This document shows, one piece after another, positions 37,463-46,181 of a DNA stretch of 64,000 nucleotides. Both the position numbers and the translations under genes were made by a program. The notes under the pieces are model-generated. The model saw only the letters and a list, made by a program, of their open reading frames with translations, had not been told where the DNA came from and made no database searches. Source of the DNA: Alphaproteobacteria bacterium (GTDB lineage Bacteria > Pseudomonadota > Alphaproteobacteria > Caulobacterales > Maricaulaceae); the NCBI GenBank assembly GCA_016124205.1, contig WGOD01000002.1, positions 620,001 to 684,000 of the forward strand, given 5' to 3'. Numbering within the stretch: position 1 is the stretch's first letter; every line of letters begins with the position of its first letter.

Positions 37463-39606
37463 GCGGCTTTCTTCTTCTGCTGGGTGAGGGTTTTCAGGCG
37501 CCGGGCGATCTCGTCGAGCACTTGCTGACGTCCGCCATATTCGCGCGCGGTAATGTGTTTCATCGACGGGAAGAGCGTGTCGGTCTCGTTGTCCTCCGAC
37601 GCGATCCGCCACCAGTCGGGCAGATGCGGCGTCGTGGTCAGCGACCAGGTGTTCGCGCCCGCGGCGCCCGCGGTCTCGCGCAGCGCCACGCCCGGCGTCA
37701 GGACCAGGTCGAGCTTCTCGCAGAGGGCGACGACTTCCTCGAAATCATCCTTCAGGTCGACACCCGGCATCACATGGATGTCGACACCGAACTTCTCCTT
37801 CACCTCGGCGAGCTCCTGCGTGCAATCCGAGTACTGAAGAAGCACGAAATTGACGTCCTTCGTCTTCAGGATGTCGCCCCATTGCAGAATGTCGGTATAG
37901 GCCTTGGAGCGGAACAGGTCGCGCGTGCCGGAGCGCCAGGAAATGCCGACATTCAGCTTGGCCGGCGGCAAGGACTTGAGCCACTTGGTCACCTTGCCGC
38001 GGGCGGCAGAGGAGGCCGTGAAGAGCGGCTCCTTCGACCCGCGATAGCTGCCCTTCTGCATCACATAGTGCAGGAAGAGGTCTTCGGAGATCGCGATTTC
38101 GGAATATTCCTTCATCGCGTCGAGAATGTCGCGCGTGATCCGGCCCGGATCGGCATCAAGCGGCGTTCCCTCGCGGTCGAGCCAGTACTGGTTCTCGCTG
38201 ACGGCGAACGGGCCGAAGAGGCGCGAAGTGGAATATACGGTCAGATTGTCCATCGACCGTTCGAACAGGCTGGCGACCCGCTTGTCGCAGACATAGCCGT
38301 ACTGGGCTTTCGGGTTGGCCATCTGCTTCAGGATGGCGAGACGCATGATCTCGTCGCCCACGCCCTGACCGCCGAGGAAGAGGGTCGAATACTGCGGGAT
38401 CAGGCGCTGGCGCTTGATCCGCATGTGGATCTTCATGCGCTTCGCGAAGCGGGCGAAATTACGCCAGATCGCGTAATGCGCCTGCCGCAGGATGAAGAGC
38501 GCCTCTTCCCAATTCCCCAAGCCTGCCGCGAGCGAGAAATAGCGGTAGGTCGATTCCGGCATGTAGGACTTGATGCCGACGATCCCGACCGCACGGCGAT
38601 AGTATTCGCGGGCAAGCGCGAAATCGCGCTGCTCCTCGATTTCCACGCCCATGAAGAAGAGCGCTTCGGCGATCATGTTCTGGGTTTCGGGGCTGGTCTC
38701 CGTGGCGTAGAGCGCGTCGTTCATGCGCGCGATCGCCTCGGCGTGATTGCCCTGGATCGACTCGAACAGCGCCCGTACAGGCAGGAGATCGAGATCGGCC
38801 GCCGAAGCGTCCTTGATCCGCTGGGCGGCTTCATCCATGCGACCCGACAGGATCAGCGCATTCACCTCAAGCGCGGACAGGCGCGCCAGATCCTTCTTCA
38901 CGCGGCGGCGGCGCGACATGCGCGTATCGCGCGCGCTTCGCAGCTTGTGGACCTGCTCGGAGCGGCCGATGAAGCGTTCGATATAGTTCCAGAGTTCGTG
39001 CGGCTTGAGCAGCACCTCGCAGCCATAGACGACCGCTGCCGGCTCGTAGTTCATCGCGATGAAATAGATCTCGACAGCCTGAACCAAGGGGGTCTTGGCC
39101 ATCATCGAGTGCCAGTCCCAGGCCCGCTTGTAGAAGTAGTCGGCGATGATCGGCCGGCCGATCAGCGCGCCTTCCATTTCCGGGCGGAAGCCTTCGGTCT
39201 CGATCATCAGAATGGTCTGATAGTCGTCGAGATTCTTCGAGAAGCCTTCCCATTTCGGCTTCGAGAGCAGGATCCGCCGGGCTTCCTCGACAACCTCGGC
39301 CGCGCGGTCGAACTGCTTTGTGGCCAGCAGATCCTGCAGCAGCGCAATCGTCGTGTGCGGCCGCTTGCGGAAGCTGTAGGCCCATTCGGACCACTCGACC
39401 GAGACGAAGCGATAGTGCGCGGCATGGAGAATGCGCCGCCAAGCCGCCGAGACGACGCCCAGCGGCAGGACGTACGCAAAGATCTTGACCAGCGGCTGGA
39501 CCTGCCGCGGCTTCACGATCTTGAAGAGGAGGCCGAAGACCCACGCGGACAGGCGGTAGACGACCCGCTTGATGAACCGGATCAGCCTGACAAAGAACTG
39601 ACGCAC
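37459..39606 (-). CDS. Large TPR-like protein with C-terminal glycosyltransferase-like domain
   Basis: The 715-residue product starts at a GTG preceded by GGGGGAGGCAGGA. Two hydrophobic or amphipathic helices (about residues 8-52) may attach it to the membrane. Residues about 80-400 are helical-repeat sequence of TPR type (RMDEAAQRIKDA, GNHAEAIARMNDALYA, ALAREYYRRAVGI). The C-terminal third has a GT-B-like core: LGGQGVGDEIMRLAIL, LNVGISWRSGTRD, FVLLQYSD, LDLVLTPGVALRETAGAAG and PDWWRIA, as in TPR-linked GT9/GT41-type transferases. Its place between pseB and pseC recalls Caulobacter FlmG, the TPR flagellin glycosyltransferase; that link is inference. Confidence 0.8.
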   Translation of the reverse strand: MRQFFVRLIRFIKRVVYRLSAWVFGLLFKIVKPRQVQPLVKIFAYVLPLGVVSAAWRRILHAAHYRFVSVEWSEWAYSFRKRPHTTIALLQDLLATKQFDRAAEVVEEARRILLSKPKWEGFSKNLDDYQTILMIETEGFRPEMEGALIGRPIIADYFYKRAWDWHSMMAKTPLVQAVEIYFIAMNYEPAAVVYGCEVLLKPHELWNYIERFIGRSEQVHKLRSARDTRMSRRRRVKKDLARLSALEVNALILSGRMDEAAQRIKDASAADLDLLPVRALFESIQGNHAEAIARMNDALYATETSPETQNMIAEALFFMGVEIEEQRDFALAREYYRRAVGIVGIKSYMPESTYRYFSLAAGLGNWEEALFILRQAHYAIWRNFARFAKRMKIHMRIKRQRLIPQYSTLFLGGQGVGDEIMRLAILKQMANPKAQYGYVCDKRVASLFERSMDNLTVYSTSRLFGPFAVSENQYWLDREGTPLDADPGRITRDILDAMKEYSEIAISEDLFLHYVMQKGSYRGSKEPLFTASSAARGKVTKWLKSLPPAKLNVGISWRSGTRDLFRSKAYTDILQWGDILKTKDVNFVLLQYSDCTQELAEVKEKFGVDIHVMPGVDLKDDFEEVVALCEKLDLVLTPGVALRETAGAAGANTWSLTTTPHLPDWWRIASEDNETDTLFPSMKHITAREYGGRQQVLDEIARRLKTLTQQKKKAA

Positions 39607-39636
39607 TCCTGCCTCCCCCGGCGCAATGCCGTGCGA

Positions 39637-40647
39637 TTATTCGGAGATGACGCCCGTCTCCTCGATGAGGTCAAGGATCTCCTGGGGTTCCAGCCAGAGC
39701 GTGTTGTTCTCGCTGGTGTAGGAGAAGCCGACCGGCACAGCCTTGCCGGTCTCGCCCTCATAGGTGGTGTCGTCCGTAGACGCGCCCATCTTGATCTGAG
39801 GCATGATGACGAACTTGTCTTCATACTCATAGGTGAAGAGGCTTTCCTCTTCGGACACCATCGCTTCGTGCAGCTTTTCGCCAGGACGAATGCCGACGAT
39901 CTTCAGTTCGCAGTTCGGCTGGATCGCGCGCGCCAGGTCCGTGATCTTCATTGACGGGACCTTCTTCACGAAGGTTTCACCGCCGCGGAAGATCTGGCCG
40001 CAATGATCGACGAACTTCACGCCGTCCTCGATGCGCAACCAGTAGCGGGTCATGCGCTCGTCGGTGATCGGCATCGGCTTGCCCTCCTGGGCGAGCCGGC
40101 GGAAGATCGGGATGATCGAGCCGCGCGAGCCGATGACGTTACCGTAGCGGCAGTTGCAGAAGCGGGTGCCGCCTTCGCCAGCGAGCAGGTTGGCCGCGAT
40201 GAACAGCTTTTCCATGCAGGCCTTGGTCGAACCGTAAAGGTTAATCGGCTTCACCGCCTTGTCGGTCGACACCGCGACGACTTTCGGAACGTCGTTGCGG
40301 ATCGCTGCATCGATCAGGTTTTCCGCGCCGAGAATGTTCGTCTTGATGCACTCCATCGGATTGTATTCCGAAGCGACGACCTGCTTCATCGCGGCGCCGT
40401 GGAAAACGATGTCGATGCCCTTCATTACGAAGGAGAGGCGGGCGGCGTCGCGGATGTCGCCGATGAAGAAGCTGAGAACGTCGGAATTCTTGTGGTCCGC
40501 AAAGGTCTTGGCCATGCGGTCCTGTTTGAATTCGTCGCGCGAATAGATGACCAGCTTGTTGGGCCGGTAATTGTTCAGGACATGCGACACAAAGGCGTGG
40601 CCGAACGAACCGGTGCCCCCGGTAACCAGAATATTCAAGCCGTCCAT
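39637..40647 (-). CDS. pseB: UDP-N-acetylglucosamine 4,6-dehydratase (inverting) PseB
   Basis: First step of pseudaminic acid synthesis, from UDP-GlcNAc. It opens with MDGLNILVTGGTGSFGHAFV and has FHGAAMKQV, STDKAVKPINLYGSTK with the lysines around 130-133 and the YxxxK pair at 138/142, then GNVIGSRGSIIPIF and GIRPGEKLHEAMVSEEES. 336 residues is normal. First gene of the minus-strand operon pseB, TPR-transferase, pseC, oxidoreductase; a plausible sigma-70 promoter lies upstream. Confidence 0.95.
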   Translation of the reverse strand: MDGLNILVTGGTGSFGHAFVSHVLNNYRPNKLVIYSRDEFKQDRMAKTFADHKNSDVLSFFIGDIRDAARLSFVMKGIDIVFHGAAMKQVVASEYNPMECIKTNILGAENLIDAAIRNDVPKVVAVSTDKAVKPINLYGSTKACMEKLFIAANLLAGEGGTRFCNCRYGNVIGSRGSIIPIFRRLAQEGKPMPITDERMTRYWLRIEDGVKFVDHCGQIFRGGETFVKKVPSMKITDLARAIQPNCELKIVGIRPGEKLHEAMVSEEESLFTYEYEDKFVIMPQIKMGASTDDTTYEGETGKAVPVGFSYTSENNTLWLEPQEILDLIEETGVISE

Positions 40648-40691
40648 GCGTATTCCCCTGTGCGATCGGACCTGTGCGTGAAGTCGAGCGG

Positions 40692-40720
40692 TGCTTAGTG
40701 GCGGGGTCAGTCCGCGTCAA
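40692..40720 (-). promoter_or_regulatory. Possible sigma-70-type promoter of the pseB operon
   Basis: On the minus strand TTGACG is followed after 17 bases by TAAGCA, about 45 bases before the pseB start. The -35 match is good and the -10 is poor, as is common in high-GC alphaproteobacteria. Confidence 0.4.
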
Positions 40721-40743
40721 GCGCGGCCCGCCCCCGGATATGG

Positions 40744-41508
40744 CTACAGAATTGTGTAGGCAGAGAAGGGCTGATGCGGGAAGCGCTGGAATTGAAGTTC
40801 CCCCATCGAAAGCTCTTCCATCACAGCTTGTGTTTCGCCCGGGAACCACTGGCAGCACAACTCGTCGAACACGAGAATCGATCCCTTGTGCAGGCGCGGG
40901 CGGATCTGCTTCAGCGCCTCTTTCGTCGGCGCGTAGATATCCATGTCGAAGATCGCCATCGCGATCATCGTCTCGGGATGATCGTCGAAGAACGTCGGAA
41001 GCGTCTTGCGAACATCGCCCTTGTAAAGCCCGAACTTCTTGATGTGAGAGATCGGCGAGAATTGCTCGTGAATCTCCAGAATACGGTCGAGCGTTTGCTC
41101 GTATCCGCGCGGAACGCCGTAGTCGCCTTCCTTCCAGTCGGACCCGACGGCGTTCTTCGAGTCTTCGGCGCCAGAACCGGCAAAGCCTTCAAATGTGTCG
41201 AAGCCGAAGATCATCCGGGAAAAGTTGTACGGCTCGTGGATGCCGCGGAGGCTCTGGAGCAGCGCAAGCGTCGCGCCGTAGCGGTTGCCGAATTCCAGGA
41301 TATAGCCGTGCTGCCCGACCAGTTTCTGGTACAGGTGATCGTAGAACAGGATGCGCGACAATTCCTGCCGGCGCTGGAAAAGCGACAGATTGACGTGCAG
41401 CTCGCCGTCCGGAACGACGCCGGACTTCAACAGGCCCATCAATTCGTCAATGCTTTCTCTCTCGCCGGTTGAAGGCTGCTGCGAGACGCTTCCGATTTCG
41501 TCGCTCAT
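40744..41508 (-). CDS. TylF/MycF-type O-methyltransferase family protein
   Basis: The 254-residue protein has a class I SAM fold: GYILEFGNRYGATLALL as motif I, MIFGFDTFEGFAG (the TylF-family FD.FEG segment), GLYKGDVRKTLPTFF, MIAMAIFDMDIYAPTKEAL with an acidic metal site, and GSILVFDELCCQWFPGE. Relatives methylate hydroxyls of deoxysugars in macrolides and surface glycans. It sits upstream of pseB on the same strand with a 96-base gap, so it probably has its own promoter and may decorate the nonulosonate or another deoxysugar. Confidence 0.82.
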   Translation of the reverse strand: MSDEIGSVSQQPSTGERESIDELMGLLKSGVVPDGELHVNLSLFQRRQELSRILFYDHLYQKLVGQHGYILEFGNRYGATLALLQSLRGIHEPYNFSRMIFGFDTFEGFAGSGAEDSKNAVGSDWKEGDYGVPRGYEQTLDRILEIHEQFSPISHIKKFGLYKGDVRKTLPTFFDDHPETMIAMAIFDMDIYAPTKEALKQIRPRLHKGSILVFDELCCQWFPGETQAVMEELSMGELQFQRFPHQPFSAYTIL

Positions 41509-41585
41509 TCACTTCCCCCGTGGGCCGTCCCGACCGGCCCTTCCACTTTCGAGGCTGCGTCTATCTCCGCCGCACGCCGTTGAAA

Positions 41586-41604
41586 ACCCCCCAATCGGGG
41601 GGGT
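41586..41604 (-). terminator. GC hairpin with U run in the leader of the methyltransferase gene
   Basis: On the minus strand CCCCCC-C-GATT-GGGGGG is followed by TTTTC. The form is that of an intrinsic terminator, but the nearest upstream gene runs the other way, so it would act within the 5' leader of the gene at 41508 (attenuation) or as insulation. Confidence 0.5.
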
Positions 41605-41681
41605 GCGTCGTCTTATCTGTAAGGATTCGCGGAGTCGATCACATTAGATGATGGGGGGAGAATTTCCCGCGAACTGCGAAT

Positions 41682-41697
41682 TGGCTTGGCGGATGCT
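41682..41697 (+). promoter_or_regulatory. Weak sigma-54-like promoter element
   Basis: TGGCTTGGCGGATGCT has the GG-N10-GC spacing of sigma-54 promoters and matches 9 of 12 consensus bases, 65 bases before the start of the + gene at 41763. Chance occurrence cannot be excluded. Confidence 0.25.
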
Positions 41698-41762
41698 GGC
41701 CAGCCTGTAACAACCCCACTACGGTTGGCGGCTTCAGCCACGCTTCGCCGTCCGGGGGGATC

Positions 41763-42428
41763 ATGACCGAAGCGCGTGAGGAATTGCCGGAAACGCTGTC
41801 TCCCGACGAGCTCGACACGTTCGCGGCCCGCATGGCAGGCGAAACGCGTCTGGATGAGGGCAATGACCTCGTTCGCAAGATGGCGCTCGCATCCGATTTT
41901 CATGCCATTGCGAGCCGCTGGACTCCGCAACTCCGCGCACATGGCCGGCCCGATCTGGAAATGAAGTGGCACAAGGAGGCGGTCGCGCGCGGCCTTGACG
42001 CCTATGCGATCGTTCGCGCGACGGAAGCCGCCTGGCTTTCGGATGGAACAGTGGAAGCCACCCGGATCTCCGAGGTCTTCGTCGGCCGCCTGGATGACCT
42101 GCCCTTCCGGCACAATGGCGACCTCTTCCACCGCCGCCAGATCCTCCTGATGCTCAACGACTACAAGCGCTTGTTCCGTTACGAAGATCTGGGTGGAGCA
42201 CCCGAGAACGATCGCCGCCCGGTCCATCCCGGCGTTCTGGCCGGTCTCTATGACGCGATCTGGCACGCCCAGCGCGTCGGCGATGCGGTGACGGCCCATC
42301 TTCGGATCGAGCTTTATGCGGCACTCGCAGCGGACCAGAGCGAGACGGTCGATCATCTCGTCAGGACCATCGTCGAACCCAATGGCGATCACGCGCTTGC
42401 CGAGGCGCTGCGAAATGGCCACGCCTGA
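41763..42428 (+). CDS. Protein of unknown function in the Pse region
   Basis: The 221-residue frame starts after GGGGGGATC and is rich in Ala, Arg and acidic residues, with a helical pattern and no signal peptide or TM segment. Segments such as DLEMKWHKEAVARGLDAYAIVRATEAAWL look like helical repeats, but no family is recognised. It is first of the plus-strand run leading through the methyltransferase and aminotransferase to pseGIF, and a weak sigma-54-like site lies upstream. Confidence 0.75.
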   Translation: MTEAREELPETLSPDELDTFAARMAGETRLDEGNDLVRKMALASDFHAIASRWTPQLRAHGRPDLEMKWHKEAVARGLDAYAIVRATEAAWLSDGTVEATRISEVFVGRLDDLPFRHNGDLFHRRQILLMLNDYKRLFRYEDLGGAPENDRRPVHPGVLAGLYDAIWHAQRVGDAVTAHLRIELYAALAADQSETVDHLVRTIVEPNGDHALAEALRNGHA

Positions 42429-42510
42429 GCCCATTTTTCCGGATGCACCCGGCCACTTAATCCTTTAGGGAAGGCCGAAATCACCTTCTGCCGCCGATGG
42501 ACATGACGCG

Positions 42511-43173
42511 ATGACGGCTTCCAACCGCCCGAAGCAAACCGACACCTTCCTGAAAAGCGAAGGCGACGCCTGGTTTTCACGCAACGCGACGGTGCTCAAG
42601 GAAGACCGGGACGACATCATTCTGCGCGTGCTGTCTCACCTGAAGGCCAAGCCGAAGCGGGTGCTGGAGATCGGGGCGGCCAATGGTTACCGCCTCGCGG
42701 CGATCGAACGCCTGCACGGATCGGCCTGCGCCGGGGTCGAACCTTCGGCGAAGGCCGTCGAGGAGGGCAAAGCCGCCTATCCGTCGATCGATCTGAAGGT
42801 CGGCGCGGCGGACAGCCTGCCGTTCGAGGATAACGCCTTCGACATGGTGATCATCGGTTTCTGCATGTATCTGGTCGATCCGGAGCTGCACTTCCGCGCT
42901 GTGGCCGAAGCCGACCGCGTGCTTGCCGAGGGCGGCCTTCTGGTAATTTTCGATTTCCAGACACCGGCTCCCTACTACAATCTGCCGGGTCTGCGCGCCC
43001 ACAAGATGGACTTCTCCAGCCTGTTCACCGCCCACCCCAGCTACAGCCTCGTCCACCGCGAGCTGAACCAGGCGGGCGGCGATACCTATATGGACCTCGA
43101 CCGCCGGGAAGGGGTTGATGTCTTGACGAAGAATATGGGCCGTGCCTTCCCTCCCAACCCCTACAAGAGCTGA
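42511..43173 (+). CDS. Class I SAM-dependent methyltransferase, possibly Pse-associated
   Basis: The 220-residue protein has motif I RVLEIGAANGYRL, an acidic residue after it (AGVEPSAKAVEEG), AADSLPFEDNAFDMVIIGFCMYLVD and LAEGGLLVIFDFQTP, the usual order of a type 11 methyltransferase. The N-terminal TFLKSEGDAWFSRN segment resembles the 'pseudaminic acid biosynthesis-associated methylase' family (TIGR03587), and the position just before the Pse genes fits; I cannot confirm that family by search. Methylation of a nonulosonate or its acyl group is a guess. Confidence 0.85.
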   Translation: MTASNRPKQTDTFLKSEGDAWFSRNATVLKEDRDDIILRVLSHLKAKPKRVLEIGAANGYRLAAIERLHGSACAGVEPSAKAVEEGKAAYPSIDLKVGAADSLPFEDNAFDMVIIGFCMYLVDPELHFRAVAEADRVLAEGGLLVIFDFQTPAPYYNLPGLRAHKMDFSSLFTAHPSYSLVHRELNQAGGDTYMDLDRREGVDVLTKNMGRAFPPNPYKS

Positions 43174-43209
43174 CGTCCCGCCCGCTCACCACTTGCCGGA
43201 TGACCCCAG

Positions 43210-44520
43210 ATGGATGACTCCCGCCCCTCCAATTCCCGCCGCTACACGGCGTCGGTCGACTTCCTGAAGCGCGCCGAAGCGGTCATTCCGCTCGGGTCGC
43301 AGACCTTCTCCAAGAGCCGGACGCAATTCCCGGTCGGCGCCGCGCCGCTCTTTGTGCAGCGCGCGGAAGGTCCGTATTTCTGGGATCTCGATGGCAATCG
43401 CTATCTCGATTTTGCCTGTTCGCTCGGCGCGATCACGCTGGGGCACGGTGACCCCGAGATCAAGGAAGCCGTCGTCCGCCAGATGGATGAAGGCGTGCTG
43501 TTCTCGCTGCCGAACCCGATCGAGACGCGCGTCGCGGAGATGATCGTCGAACGCATTCCGTGTGCGGAGAAAGTGCGTTTCGGCAAGAATGGTTCGGATG
43601 CGACCGCCGGCGCGGTGCGTCTGGCGCGGGCCTATACCGGCCGCGAACGCGTGGCGCTGTGCGGCTATCACGGCTGGCAGGACTGGTATATCGGCACCAC
43701 GGCGCGCAATCGCGGCGTGCCGGAATCCACCCGCACCCTGTCGCACACCTTCCCCTACAACGATCTCGAAGCGCTCGACCGCCTGCTGGCGAGCCACAAG
43801 GACGAGTTCGCCTGCGTGATCATGGAGCCGGTGGCCTTCACCGAGCCGACCCAGGGCTATCTGCAGGGTGTGAAGGACATCGCGCACAAGCATGGCGCGC
43901 TGCTGATCTTCGACGAGGTCGTGACCGGCCTGCGCTACGCGCCGGGATCGGCACAGGAACTCTACGGTGTCACGCCGGACCTGTGCAGCCTCGGCAAGGG
44001 CCTCGCCAACGGCTTCCCGCTGTCGGCGATCGCCGGGCGCGCCGATGTGATGAAGCTTATGGAGGAGATCTTCTTCTCCTTCACCATGGGCGGTGAAGCG
44101 ATCTCGCTGGCCGCCACCGAGGCGGTCCTCATCAAGTCCAAGCGCGAAAAGACGCTCGACCACATTGCCGCGACCGGCACCTATCTGATCGAGCGCTTCC
44201 GGGCGATGGTCGAGAAGCACAATCTCGGCGACGTGCTGTCGATCTCGGGGCATCCGAGCTGGACGCTGATCGGCATGAAGGATCAGCCGGGAGCCGACGC
44301 CTTCGCTCTGAAGACGCTGTACATCCAGGAGACCTGCCGCCGGGGGCTGTTCAGCTTCGGCGTCCATTTCCTCTCCTATGCCTTCAAGAAGGAGCATGTG
44401 GACGAGGCGATGGCGGTCTATGACGAGGTCTTCCCGATCATGCGCCGCGCGATCGATTCCGGTGACTTCAAGTCCTTCCTCGAGTGCGATCCGCTCGTTC
44501 CGCTGTTCAAGGTCCGCTAG
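43210..44520 (+). CDS. Class III PLP aminotransferase (glutamate-1-semialdehyde aminomutase-like)
   Basis: The 436-residue protein has the fold and motifs of the HemL group: DLDGNRYLDFACSLGAITLGH, VRFGKNGSDATAGAVRLAR, YHGWQDWY, the PLP aspartate in LLIFDEVVTGLR, and the Schiff-base lysine in CSLGKGLANGFPLSA (K263). It lacks the HemL pathway context and stands before an ATP-grasp gene in a Pse operon, so it more likely aminates a small acid, aldehyde or keto-sugar intermediate. Substrate unknown. It is 36 bases after the methyltransferase gene. Confidence 0.88.
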   Translation: MDDSRPSNSRRYTASVDFLKRAEAVIPLGSQTFSKSRTQFPVGAAPLFVQRAEGPYFWDLDGNRYLDFACSLGAITLGHGDPEIKEAVVRQMDEGVLFSLPNPIETRVAEMIVERIPCAEKVRFGKNGSDATAGAVRLARAYTGRERVALCGYHGWQDWYIGTTARNRGVPESTRTLSHTFPYNDLEALDRLLASHKDEFACVIMEPVAFTEPTQGYLQGVKDIAHKHGALLIFDEVVTGLRYAPGSAQELYGVTPDLCSLGKGLANGFPLSAIAGRADVMKLMEEIFFSFTMGGEAISLAATEAVLIKSKREKTLDHIAATGTYLIERFRAMVEKHNLGDVLSISGHPSWTLIGMKDQPGADAFALKTLYIQETCRRGLFSFGVHFLSYAFKKEHVDEAMAVYDEVFPIMRRAIDSGDFKSFLECDPLVPLFKVR

Positions 44521-44538
44521 TCGGGCGAGGGTTCGGGC

Positions 44539-45504
44539 ATGGCTTTCGGCAATATTCTGATCACCAGCGCCAGCGCCAAGGCGATCCTGGTCCAGAATTT
44601 CCGTGCCGTGATGGAGGAGTTCGGCGGCAAGGTGTTTACTGCCGACGCGGAGCCGGCCTGCGCCGCCGGCTTCTTCGCGGATCAGGCCTTCCAGGTGCCG
44701 AAACTGCGCGACGCCGGCGCGCTCGATCACATGCTCGCCCTGGTCCGCGACAACGGCGTGAAGCTGATCGTGCCGACGCGCGATGGCGAACTGCCCTTCT
44801 TTGCGGCGAACAAGGTCTATTTCGAAGCCGAGGGCGCGCGCGTCCTCGTGCCGAGCGAAAGCCAGCTGGACACCGTTCAGGACAAGGCCAAATTCGCCGA
44901 TGCGATCGAGGCCGCCGGCATTCCCGCCGTTCCGCGTATCCATCCGCCTTTCGCCGATGACGCGTATCCGATCTTCGTTCGGCCGATCACCGGCGCGGGC
45001 GGGATCGGCGCGCGCGCGATCAAATCGGCTGAGGATTTCGAAGCGATCGAAGACAGGGACTCCCTGCTCTTCCACCCCTTCATCCACTCGCGCGAGTACA
45101 CGATCGACCTTCTGATGGCCGTCGATGAGCCGAAGGCGCTGCAGGCGATTGCGCGCGAGCGGAAAGTCGTCGTGGCCGGCGAAAGCAAGGTCTCGAAAGT
45201 CGTCGACCGGCCGCGCCTCGTCGAACTGACGCTGAAGCTCGGCGAGACGCTGGGCCTTGTCGGACACAACACGGTTCAGGCCTTCGACGATGACGTGAAT
45301 GGCACGCATTTCATCGAGGTCAATCCGCGCTTCGGCGGCGCATCCAACCTGTCAATCCAGGCCGGTCTCGACAGTCCGCGCCGGATTCTCCAGATGCTGA
45401 CCGGCCAGACGGAAGCTGCCTACGCGCCGCGCCCGGTGCGGATCGGTGCGACGATGTACCGGTATCAGCAGGACGTCATCGTCGACGAAGCCCCGGATCA
45501 CTGA
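44539..45504 (+). CDS. ATP-grasp family protein (carbamoyl-phosphate-synthase-like)
   Basis: The 321-residue product has a short Rossmann-like pre-ATP-grasp part (NILITSASAKAILVQNF, IVPTRDGELPFFA), then the ATP-grasp core: TVQDKAKFADAIEAAGIPAVP, YPIFVRPITGAGGIGARAIKSAEDF as the nucleotide loop and FIEVNPRFGGASNL as the Mg-binding N-x-R segment. Such enzymes join a carboxylate to an amine or thiol through an acyl phosphate. The stop overlaps the HAD gene as TGATG. The ligase substrate is unknown; see findings for a possible role in N-acylation. Confidence 0.87.
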   Translation: MAFGNILITSASAKAILVQNFRAVMEEFGGKVFTADAEPACAAGFFADQAFQVPKLRDAGALDHMLALVRDNGVKLIVPTRDGELPFFAANKVYFEAEGARVLVPSESQLDTVQDKAKFADAIEAAGIPAVPRIHPPFADDAYPIFVRPITGAGGIGARAIKSAEDFEAIEDRDSLLFHPFIHSREYTIDLLMAVDEPKALQAIARERKVVVAGESKVSKVVDRPRLVELTLKLGETLGLVGHNTVQAFDDDVNGTHFIEVNPRFGGASNLSIQAGLDSPRRILQMLTGQTEAAYAPRPVRIGATMYRYQQDVIVDEAPDH

Positions 45505-46181
45505 TGGCCGCGATCAGCGCTTTCCTCGTCGACCTCGACGACACGCTGGCCGCAGAGCACGACTATGTCCTGTCCGGCTATCGCGCGGTCGCGGCGTGCC
45601 TCGCCGAGGAGACCGGCGCGGAGGGCGCTGCTGTGCTGGCGCGCCTGCGCTACGAGTTCTTCAAATTTGGCCGCGTCGGCGCATTTGACCGGCTCTACAA
45701 GCATTTCGGCTGGACCGCGGGCGGCAATGCGCCGTCCATCCCGGATCTGGTCACGGTCTATCGCGAACACCGCCCCTCCCTCGCCTTCTATGACGGGGCC
45801 GAAGCCGCCCTCGCCCAATTGCGCGCCCGCGCGCCGGTCGCCATCGTGACCGACGGGGCGGAAGCGATGCAGGCGCGCAAGGCGCAGGCGCTCGGCCTCT
45901 ACGCGAAGACCGACGCCGTGATCCTGTGCGACTCGCTCGGCAAGGCGAAGCCGGATCCGGCGGGGTATCACGCCGCGCTCGAAACGCTGGGCGCTGACGC
46001 GGCGTCCGCCCTGGTGATCGGGGACGATCCCTTCCACGACTTGGAGGCGGCTCGCCGGCTCGGATCGCGTGCCATCCGCGTGCGGACAGGCCGCCTCGCC
46101 TCTCTTGAAACGCCGGAGCCCTGGTCCGGAACGGAAGAGTACGCGAGTTTTGCCGCGGCTGTTGACGGATTGCTGAAGTGA
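45504..46181 (+). CDS. HAD-family hydrolase
   Basis: Phosphatase-type fold with the nucleophile motif FLVDLDDTLAAEHD at residues 7-20, a helical C1-type cap (about residues 20-90), motif II IVTDG, and the lysine and acidic motifs GKAKPDPAGYHAAL and VIGDDPFHDLEAARRLG. 225 residues. It is translationally coupled on both sides (TGATG with the ATP-grasp gene, GTGA with pseG), which ties it to the pathway; the phosphorylated substrate is unknown. Confidence 0.9.
   Translation: MAAISAFLVDLDDTLAAEHDYVLSGYRAVAACLAEETGAEGAAVLARLRYEFFKFGRVGAFDRLYKHFGWTAGGNAPSIPDLVTVYREHRPSLAFYDGAEAALAQLRARAPVAIVTDGAEAMQARKAQALGLYAKTDAVILCDSLGKAKPDPAGYHAALETLGADAASALVIGDDPFHDLEAARRLGSRAIRVRTGRLASLETPEPWSGTEEYASFAAAVDGLLK

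Noticed and set aside
37522-39954. 810-residue + strand ORF
   Set aside because: It is antisense to the TPR-transferase gene and part of pseB, and has no recognisable motif.
43186-45309. 707-residue - strand ORF (and the similar one at 45968-48142)
   Set aside because: Both are antisense to well-supported Pse-region genes that carry catalytic motifs and stop-start overlaps.
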